Origin: Clostridiales bacterium
GTDB taxonomy: Bacteria; Bacillota; Clostridia; Peptostreptococcales; Anaerovoracaceae
Direction of reading: 5' to 3'
Assembly: GCA_003542355.1 (NCBI GenBank)
Contig: DPKU01000011.1
Coordinates: forward strand, 6,708-14,872
DNA length: 8,165 nt
Positions within the stretch are counted from its first letter, which is position 1; every line of letters starts with the position of its first letter. A program made the translations under genes and the position numbers. This document shows positions 1 through 4,353 of this stretch, one piece after another. The notes under the pieces are model-generated. The model did not search any database. It was not told the origin of the DNA and saw nothing but the letters and a program-made list of their open reading frames with translations.

Positions 1-564
1 CCCGTCGTTTCCCGTTGGGATGGAGACTGTCTTTCCGGTGGCATGCTCACACGAAACGGAAGCACGCTGGATTGCAGGGCATTTTCTCAGATCCCCGATG
101 GAGCCGTACACCATATTTACGCATTTGTCATCACTGCCGGTGAATGTGTCTCTTCCGAAGACGATCCGATCACGACGCAGTTGTTTGCCCATACCTGGGG
201 GACGGCCTACGTGGATGTGGCCAGGATCGCTCTGGCGAATGCGTTTTCCGCTGATGCGCAGCAATTGCATCCAGAAGGAAGCGTACAGCTTTCATCGTAC
301 TTCGGACCTGGTTTTTATGGAATGCCAATGACGGAAAATCAGCGGTTGTGTGCATGGCTCGAAGCGGATACCATCGGCGTTGCGACAAAAGAAAATGGGC
401 TGATGCTTCCCTTGAAGAGTTGCTCGGGTCTTTATTTGACACTTTCGGACCTATCGAAGACGCCCCCGGAATCCTGCGAGGCCTGTGTGGGAAACTCAAA
501 AGGGTGTGCATATTGCCTGCGAGGCAGAAGTTCAAAGCAGGCAGACACAGGCTGCAAAAACTGA
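1..564 (+). CDS. B12-dependent methionine synthase activation domain-like protein, 5' truncated
   Basis: The frame is open from base 1 to a TGA at 562-564 (187 codons visible), so the N-terminus probably lies outside the window. An internal ATG at 43 lacks a convincing ribosome binding site. The best match from memory is the stand-alone MetH activation-domain family found beside corrinoid methyltransferase systems. Residues 61-81 (LFAHTWGTAYVDVARIALANA) resemble the helix after the first conserved strand. Residues 99-113 (SYFGPGFYGMPMTEN) match the family's S/R-x-x-PGYG-x-x-P pattern, and IGVATKENGLMLPLKS (125-140) matches its IGV-T-s-MM-P-KS segment. The tail carries four cysteines, C159, C162, C169 and C172, spaced CX2CX6CX2C, suggesting an Fe-S or zinc site. 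The family is thought to help reactivate oxidised corrinoid proteins. Placement 42 nt before pylSc suits a methylamine-type methyltransferase system, but no methyltransferase is visible here. The fold assignment is moderately sure; the substrate is unknown. Confidence 0.68.
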   Translation, partial: PVVSRWDGDCLSGGMLTRNGSTLDCRAFSQIPDGAVHHIYAFVITAGECVSSEDDPITTQLFAHTWGTAYVDVARIALANAFSADAQQLHPEGSVQLSSYFGPGFYGMPMTENQRLCAWLEADTIGVATKENGLMLPLKSCSGLYLTLSDLSKTPPESCEACVGNSKGCAYCLRGRSSKQADTGCKN

Positions 565-582
565 TTTCTATTTGAATAGCAG

Positions 583-595
583 GGCATAGAATGCC
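583..595 (+). other. small hairpin next to the pylSc ribosome binding site
   Basis: GGCAT (583-587) and ATGCC (591-595) are perfect complements around the triloop AGA. The element directly abuts GAGGG (596-600), the Shine-Dalgarno sequence of pylSc. Five base pairs is weak; it could affect ribosome access or be chance. Confidence 0.25.
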
Positions 596-606
596 GAGGG
601 ATTCCA

Positions 607-1446
607 ATGAAAGACTTTACCACAACGCAGCGGGAGCGGCTTGCAGAGCTGGGCGCTGATGAATCGATCCTGGAAATGACCTTTTCCACGGAAGCGGAAC
701 GTAATCGGCTTTTTCAGACAACAGAGAATGAATGGGTCCAGTTCAACCGGGATCACATCGACTCTCTTCTGCAGGAACGCAGAGAGCCGATTCTGCTCAG
801 CACCATCCGATTGATGGAGGACTGGCTCAAGCAAGAGCAGGGATTTACGCAGGTGGCCACGCCGTCCATCATCACAGGTGACATGCTCGCCCGTATGAAC
901 ATCAACGAAGACAGCGACCTGTCCCAACAGGTATTCTGGCTGGGGCGAAATAAATGTCTGCGTCCCATGCTGGCGCCGAATCTCTACGTCATGATGCGTG
1001 AACTCAAGCGAATCAGCGGGCAGCCGGTCAAGATCTTTGAGTGCGGATCCTGCTTTCGCAAAGAATCCCAGGGTTCCCAGCATCTGAATGAGTTTACGAT
1101 GCTCAATATGGTGGAACTGGCGGCTACAGAGGAAGGCCGTCAGGCCGATACGCTGGAGGCTTACGCCCGATCGGCCATGAAAGTGCTTGGCATCGACCAA
1201 TATGAACTTGTCAGAGAAGAGTCTGTGGTGTATAAAGAAACTATAGACATCGTGGTAGACGGCCTGGAAGTTGCTTCCGGCGCCTACGGGCCCATGTATC
1301 TTGATGGACGCTGGGGCGTGTTCGATGTCTGGGTGGGCATCGGCTTCGGCTTGGAGCGGCTTGCAGCGGTGCGAGGCGGATTTAAAAATATCCGCAGAGC
1401 CGGCAGGAGCATTACTTATATCGACGGTTCGCCGTTGAATATATAA
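607..1446 (+). CDS. pylSc: Pyrrolysyl-tRNA synthetase, catalytic subunit PylSc
   Basis: This class II aminoacyl-tRNA synthetase charges tRNA-Pyl with pyrrolysine using ATP. At 279 residues it is the stand-alone bacterial catalytic domain, equivalent to the C-terminal part of the fused Methanosarcina enzyme. The motif CLRPMLAPNLY lies at residues 117-127, motif 2 with R151 (CFRKES) at 149-154, EFTMLN at 162-167, and motif 3 GFGLERL at 246-252. Aligned by eye to M. mazei PylRS, pocket residues A302, L305, Y306, R330, N346, Y384 and W417 correspond to A123, L126, Y127, R151, N167, Y209 and W242, all conserved. L309, C348 and V401 are replaced by M130, V169 and A226. The start ATG is set by GAGGG 6 nt upstream, and the N-terminus aligns with other PylSc proteins. 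It stops at TAA 10 nt before pylT and must work with PylSn, encoded downstream. Confidence 0.97.
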   Translation: MKDFTTTQRERLAELGADESILEMTFSTEAERNRLFQTTENEWVQFNRDHIDSLLQERREPILLSTIRLMEDWLKQEQGFTQVATPSIITGDMLARMNINEDSDLSQQVFWLGRNKCLRPMLAPNLYVMMRELKRISGQPVKIFECGSCFRKESQGSQHLNEFTMLNMVELAATEEGRQADTLEAYARSAMKVLGIDQYELVREESVVYKETIDIVVDGLEVASGAYGPMYLDGRWGVFDVWVGIGFGLERLAAVRGGFKNIRRAGRSITYIDGSPLNI

Positions 1447-1447
1447 C
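1419..1447 (+). promoter_or_regulatory. possible internal promoter for pylT
   Basis: TATAAC (1442-1447) matches five of six bases of the -10 consensus and overlaps the pylSc stop codon. Initiation from it would be expected near 1454, only a few bases before the tRNA 5' end at 1457. The -35 position (around 1419-1424, TATCGA) is poor. The spacing is attractive, but the evidence is weak. Confidence 0.22.
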
Positions 1448-1456
1448 TTTGGATCT

Positions 1457-1528
1457 GGGGCGCGGATCGCATGGATCATGGGGACTCTAAATCCCTACAG
1501 ACGGGGGAAGCACCCGTGCGTCTCGCCA
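1457..1528 (+). tRNA. pylT: tRNA-Pyl (amber suppressor, anticodon CUA)
   Basis: This 72-nt gene folds with the hallmarks of tRNA-Pyl. The acceptor stem pairs GGGGCGC (1457-1463) with GCGTCTC (1518-1524), with two G-U pairs. A single base, G1464, precedes the D-stem GATC/GATC (1465-1468, 1474-1477), which encloses a 5-nt loop. One base, A1478, leads to a 6-bp anticodon stem (1479-1484 with 1492-1497). The 7-nt loop CTCTAAA holds anticodon CTA at 1487-1489. The variable region is only CAG (1498-1500). The T-stem ACGGG/CCCGT surrounds GGAAGCA, which lacks the usual TTC (TΨC) sequence. The discriminator G1525 and an encoded CCA (1526-1528) complete it. The short D-loop, 6-bp anticodon stem, 3-nt variable region and G73 with a G1-C72 pair are established recognition features of this tRNA. 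The gene lies between the two halves of its own synthetase. Confidence 0.97.
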
Positions 1529-1531
1529 GAA

Positions 1532-1559
1532 GGAGGGAGGAGAGGATTCTCTTCCCTCC
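1532..1559 (+). other. stable hairpin between pylT and pylSn
   Basis: GGAGGGA (1532-1538) pairs with TCCCTCC (1553-1559), and an inner AGAG (1541-1544) pairs with CTCT (1549-1552) around a GATT loop. Only a 2-nt GG bulge interrupts the left arm. The stem starts 3 nt after the CCA of pylT. No T-run follows (GAAATT), so it does not look like an intrinsic terminator. It may define the 5' end of a processed pylSn mRNA, protect it after tRNA 3' processing, or attenuate transcription. These roles are inferred. Confidence 0.6.
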
Positions 1560-1580
1560 GAAATTCGTAAGAGGTTCATA

Positions 1581-1910
1581 ATGGCTGATACAACAAGATA
1601 CTACAGAAAGAATGTGGATTTGTTTCTGCTGATCGACCGGATCAAGCTTTGGCCATCGAGAAAGGGATATCTTCACGGCATACAATCTCTTGAAGTGCAA
1701 GGGGATTACGTGGTGATCACGACCCATTGCGGCGAAACGATCCATGCCCGCAATTCCCGCAATTCCAGGGCTGCCAGATGGCTTCGGAACAAACTGATCG
1801 TTGCGCCGTGCCCCAAATGCAAGGTGCCGGATTGGAAGATCGAAAAATACAGCAAAACTTTCTTTTCATCCAAGTACGGCAGTGACCTCAAGAGAAAAAA
1901 AAATGAATGA
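1581..1910 (+). CDS. pylSn: Pyrrolysyl-tRNA synthetase, tRNA-binding subunit PylSn
   Basis: This 109-residue protein is the stand-alone equivalent of the N-terminal domain of archaeal PylRS. It binds tRNA-Pyl tightly, on the T-arm and variable-loop side in the M. mazei structure, and aids charging by PylSc. Recognisable segments are the region after L23-W24 (SRKGYLHGI), THCGE (48-52), the basic stretch NSRNSRAARWLRNK (58-71) that matches the archaeal NSRSSRTARALR region, and CPKC (77-80). H32, C50, C77 and C80 line up with the one histidine and three cysteines that hold zinc in the M. mazei domain. The C-terminus ends in a basic KRKKNE tail encoded partly by a nine-A run. AAGAGG (1569-1574) lies 6 nt before the ATG and supports this start. 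It is the last gene before a strong terminator, so pylSc, pylT and pylSn probably share a transcript. Confidence 0.95.
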   Translation: MADTTRYYRKNVDLFLLIDRIKLWPSRKGYLHGIQSLEVQGDYVVITTHCGETIHARNSRNSRAARWLRNKLIVAPCPKCKVPDWKIEKYSKTFFSSKYGSDLKRKKNE

Positions 1911-1920
1911 CCATATCCCC

Positions 1921-1948
1921 GGGAGAGGCGCAGATCGTCTCTCTTTTT
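1921..1948 (+). terminator. Rho-independent terminator after pylSn
   Basis: GAGAGGCG (1923-1930) pairs with CGTCTCTC (1936-1943), eight pairs including one G-T, around the loop CAGAT. Five T residues (1944-1948) follow directly, and the two upstream G bases can extend the stem by G-U pairs. It lies 11 nt after the pylSn stop and should separate the Pyl cassette from the pyrH operon. Confidence 0.86.
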
Positions 1949-1960
1949 CATAAATGACAA

Positions 1961-1989
1961 TGGAAAACGATGGGTTGATATGGTATAAT
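1961..1989 (+). promoter_or_regulatory. extended -10 promoter of the pyrH operon
   Basis: A perfect -10 box TATAAT (1984-1989) is preceded by TG one base away (TGG-TATAAT), forming an extended -10. The -35 position with 17-bp spacing reads TGGAAA (1961-1966), a weak match, which is usual for extended -10 promoters. Transcription would start near 1996, giving a leader of about 47 nt before pyrH. TTGATA at 1975-1980 is too close to be the -35. Confidence 0.75.
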
Positions 1990-2042
1990 TATTCGGATGT
2001 TTGTCGAATTGTCACAATCATGTCAAGAATACGGAGGAATGG

Positions 2043-2747
2043 ATGAAGCCGAAATATAAAAGAATCATTTTAAAAATCAGCGGAGAGGCTCTGGCTGGAA
2101 AAAACAAAGTTGGGTTGGATGAATCGATGCTCAACAAAGTGGCGAACGACATCAAAGCGCTGGTCGACCTGGACGTACAGGTAGCCATCGTCGTTGGCGG
2201 AGGCAACTTCTGGCGGGGGCGGACCAGCAAGAGCATGGACCGGGCTACTGCGGATTATATGGGCATGCTGGCAACAGTGATCAATGCGCTGGCGCTGCAG
2301 GATGCGTTCGAAGCCAATGGCATCCCTACGCGAGTACAGACCGCCATCGAAATGCGTGAAATCGCTGAACCCTATATCCGCAGAAGAGCGCTGGCGCACC
2401 TGGACCGGGGAATCGTTGTGATCTTTGCAGCCGGTACCGGCAATCCATTTTTCAGCACCGATACGACAGCGGCGCTGCGTGCAGCAGAGATGGAAGCAGA
2501 TGTGATCTTCCTTGCAAAAAAAGTGGATGCGGTTTATGATTCCGATCCTTCCGAAAACCCAAATGCCAAGAAGTTTACGCAACTGACCCATATGGATGTA
2601 CTGGAGAAGGATCTGAAAGTGATGGATTCCACAGCGGCATCTCTATGCAGAGACAATAAAATATTGGTGCATGTGTTCGGCCTGGCCGAGGAGAACGGCA
2701 TCATGAGAGCCTGCTTGGGAGAGAATATCGGTACGATTATCCGATAG
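2043..2747 (+). CDS. pyrH: Uridylate kinase (UMP kinase) PyrH
   Basis: PyrH phosphorylates UMP to UDP with ATP in pyrimidine nucleotide synthesis. It is a cytoplasmic hexamer of the amino-acid-kinase fold, unrelated to eukaryotic UMP/CMP kinases. The 234-residue product has the expected length. It shows KISGEAL (11-17), the glycine-rich VVGGGNFWRG (50-59), DRATADYMGMLATVINALAL (66-85), GTGNPFFSTDTTAALRA (131-147) and KVDAVYDSDP (160-169). ATG 2043 is preferred because GGAGG (2033-2037) lies 5 nt upstream and the protein aligns from MKPKYKRIILK. The in-frame TTG at 2001 would leave almost no leader after the predicted transcription start. In many Bacillota pyrH follows rpsB-tsf; here it follows the Pyl cassette and starts its own transcript. 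Its stop is TAG, the only one among the nine visible gene ends, notable beside a tRNA that reads UAG. Confidence 0.98.
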   Translation: MKPKYKRIILKISGEALAGKNKVGLDESMLNKVANDIKALVDLDVQVAIVVGGGNFWRGRTSKSMDRATADYMGMLATVINALALQDAFEANGIPTRVQTAIEMREIAEPYIRRRALAHLDRGIVVIFAAGTGNPFFSTDTTAALRAAEMEADVIFLAKKVDAVYDSDPSENPNAKKFTQLTHMDVLEKDLKVMDSTAASLCRDNKILVHVFGLAEENGIMRACLGENIGTIIR

Positions 2748-2794
2748 AACAGACCGAACAGCACTCATAGAAATGTAGAACAAAGGAGGCATTT

Positions 2795-3349
2795 ATGAGT
2801 ACCACGCAAGAAGTTTATCAGGAGAAGATGGGCAAGACCCTGCACGTTCTGAAGGACGAACTGAATACGGTCCGCGCCGGACGCGCCAATGCGGCGCTGC
2901 TGGACCAAATCCATGTAGATTATTACGGAACACCGACTCCTCTTAAAAATCTGGCCAACATTTCCGTGCCCGATCCGCGCACGCTGTTGATCACGCCTTT
3001 CGATCCCAAAAGCGTAAGCGGCATCGAAAAAGCTATTTTGACATCAAATCTGGGTATCAACCCCAGTAATGATGGGAAGAGTGTCAGGCTGGCGATCCCT
3101 CAGTTGACAGAAGAGCGAAGAAAAGATTTGATCAAGATCATTAAAAAAATGGGTGAAGAAGCCAAAGTTGCAGTTCGCAACTGCCGCAGGGACGCCAATG
3201 ATGATCTAAAAAAAATGGAAAAGAAGGGCGAGCTTACCGAGGACGATCTGAAGTCCGATCTGGACGAGACCCAAAAACTCACGGATAAATGCATGAAAGA
3301 GATCGATGAGATCGTTGTCAGCAAAGAAAAAGAATTGATGGAAATCTAA
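2795..3349 (+). CDS. frr: Ribosome recycling factor (RRF)
   Basis: RRF acts with EF-G to split post-termination ribosomes so that subunits can be reused. The 184-residue length is standard (about 185). Conserved segments are LNTVRAGRANAALLDQI (23-39) with the adjacent YYGTPTPL in domain I and domain II, the VPDPRTLLITPFDP stretch, and the helical C-terminal RRKDLIKIIKKMGEEAKVAVRN region with the basic RNCRRDAN patch. A strong AAGGAGG (2783-2789) lies 5 nt before the ATG. It follows pyrH by 47 nt with no terminator between, in the widely conserved pyrH-frr pair. The stop TAA directly abuts the ATG of the next small ORF, suggesting coupled translation. Confidence 0.98.
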   Translation: MSTTQEVYQEKMGKTLHVLKDELNTVRAGRANAALLDQIHVDYYGTPTPLKNLANISVPDPRTLLITPFDPKSVSGIEKAILTSNLGINPSNDGKSVRLAIPQLTEERRKDLIKIIKKMGEEAKVAVRNCRRDANDDLKKMEKKGELTEDDLKSDLDETQKLTDKCMKEIDEIVVSKEKELMEI

Positions 3350-3550
3350 ATGAACGAAATGGACGTGTTGGGCTTGTCTCTGGAGGATGCGCTTCGCATT
3401 CTGGAACGGAAGGGCATTGCGCCGCTGATCCGCTTTACCGGATCGGATGGCTCGGATGAGAATGAGTCGAACCGGCGGGTCGTAAAGCTATCTGCCTGTT
3501 ATGAGCAGTGGACGATCACGGTGTGCAACGTACCGGACGCATTTCGATAA
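3350..3550 (+). CDS. small conserved-looking protein between frr and uppS, function unknown
   Basis: A 66-residue ORF starts at the base after the frr stop codon (TAA-ATG), so re-initiation by the ribosome ending frr is plausible. No strong Shine-Dalgarno is visible beyond GATGGAAAT in the frr end; a second ATG at 3359 is possible. The product is soluble and acidic in the middle. Its N-terminal LGLSLEDALRILERKGIAPLI resembles the start of a PASTA-like unit (helix after G-x-S-x-x-x-A). It continues with a short acidic loop (GSDGSDENESN) and a strand pair ending in TITVCNVPD. I recall similarly placed small ORFs in clostridial frr-uppS gaps, ending in a RVV-x-x-x and T-V-pattern, but cannot name a family. 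No catalytic motif, signal peptide or membrane segment is seen. It is probably real, given the coupling and position. Confidence 0.72.
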   Translation: MNEMDVLGLSLEDALRILERKGIAPLIRFTGSDGSDENESNRRVVKLSACYEQWTITVCNVPDAFR

Positions 3551-3556
3551 GCCTAT

Positions 3557-3581
3557 GGAAGTCGGATCCAACCCGACTTCC
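3557..3581 (+). other. hairpin 1 upstream of uppS
   Basis: GGAAGTCGG (3557-3565) and CCGACTTCC (3573-3581) form a perfect 9-bp stem with loop ATCCAAC. Only TTCAT follows, so termination is unlikely to be complete. It lies 6 nt after the small ORF and may be an attenuator, a processing site or an mRNA stabiliser. Confidence 0.55.
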
Positions 3582-3591
3582 TTCATAAAAT

Positions 3592-3609
3592 GCGAAGGAA
3601 GGCCTTCGC
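3592..3609 (+). other. hairpin 2 upstream of uppS
   Basis: GCGAAGG (3592-3598) and CCTTCGC (3603-3609) form a perfect 7-bp stem with an AAGG tetraloop, 10 nt after hairpin 1. It ends one base before the likely uppS ribosome binding site GGAAAG (3611-3616), so it could modulate uppS translation or mark a cleavage site. Confidence 0.5.
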
Positions 3610-3621
3610 CGGAAAGATTCT

Positions 3622-4353
3622 ATGACACAGACACAGCAACGATTGGATCCGGACAGGATCCCAAGACATGTGGCCATTGTAATGGATGGCAACGGTCGGT
3701 GGGCAAAGAAAAGAGGCTTGCCACGGCTGCAGGGACACAACGCAGGGATGATGGCCCTGAAGGAGATCGTCAAGCGTTCTTCTGTATTGGGAATTTCTCA
3801 TCTGACCGTCTATGCTTTTTCAACGGAAAACTGGAAACGGCCCGAAGAAGAAGTATTCGGCATATTCAAACTGCTGGTTTTATATGTTCAGAAAGAAATT
3901 CGGGAGCTTAACGATAACAATGTTAAGGTAAACATTTGGGGGGACTGGTCTTTTCTTCCATCCGATGCGCAAAATGCCATACAAAAGGCCATGCGCACGA
4001 CGCAAAATAATACCGGGCTTTTCTTCAATATCGCACTGAACTACGGTGGCAGGGCAGAAATACTCAAGGCGGTCCGCGCACTTTGCAGCGAGATACAAAG
4101 CGGGACGCTTTCCATCGACTCCATCGATGAAGCCTCTCTCAGTGCCAGAATGTATTCCAAAGGCGCCCCGGACCCGGACTTGATCATTCGAACAGGCGGA
4201 GAGTATCGTCTCTCAAATTTTCTGATCTGGCAGTCCGCATACAGTGAATTGGTCGTTACGGATGTACTTTGGCCTGATTTTTCTCCCGATGAATATGAGA
4301 AAGCGATACTGGAATATCAATCAAGAGACCGAAGATTTGGGGGCCTCAAATGA
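3622..4353 (+). CDS. uppS: Undecaprenyl diphosphate synthase (isoprenyl transferase)
   Basis: UppS adds isopentenyl diphosphate units to farnesyl diphosphate in cis configuration, making the C55 lipid carrier for peptidoglycan and other envelope polymers. The 243-residue length is typical. The family motifs appear in order: IVMDGNGRWAKKRG (19-32) with catalytic D22, GHNAG (38-42) with H39, YAFSTENWKRP (64-74), and DLIIRTGGEYRLSNFLIWQ (186-204) with R190, R196 and S198 for substrate binding. E209 follows in SAYSEL, and RDRRFGG (235-241) is near the end. GGAAAG (3611-3616) lies 5 nt before the ATG. The 72-bp gap before it contains two hairpins. The TGA stop overlaps the cdsA start by 4 bp (ATGA), pointing to coupled translation. 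dxr and ispG downstream supply its isoprenoid precursors. Confidence 0.98.
   Translation: MTQTQQRLDPDRIPRHVAIVMDGNGRWAKKRGLPRLQGHNAGMMALKEIVKRSSVLGISHLTVYAFSTENWKRPEEEVFGIFKLLVLYVQKEIRELNDNNVKVNIWGDWSFLPSDAQNAIQKAMRTTQNNTGLFFNIALNYGGRAEILKAVRALCSEIQSGTLSIDSIDEASLSARMYSKGAPDPDLIIRTGGEYRLSNFLIWQSAYSELVVTDVLWPDFSPDEYEKAILEYQSRDRRFGGLK

Noticed and set aside
568..1479. Long antisense open frame (303 codons) covering pylSc
   Set aside because: It is a mirror of the pylSc codon pattern. Its translation shows no recognisable motifs, while the + strand encodes a full class II synthetase domain with all key residues.
1895..1904. Nine-A run at the end of pylSn as a programmed slippage site
   Set aside because: It lies within the last few codons. 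Adding one A gives an almost immediate TGA, so any slippage would hardly alter the protein.
2001..2042. Upstream TTG start that would lengthen PyrH by 14 residues
   Set aside because: It would begin within about 5 nt of the predicted transcription start, has no Shine-Dalgarno, and adds residues not seen in PyrH. ATG 2043 has GGAGG at the right distance.
3038..3066. TTGACA inside frr as an internal promoter
   Set aside because: No -10 box occurs at 16-18 bp; the bases there are C-rich.
3501..3911. Second open frame overlapping the small ORF and uppS
   Set aside because: It runs out of frame through the UppS catalytic motifs and has no recognisable protein features.
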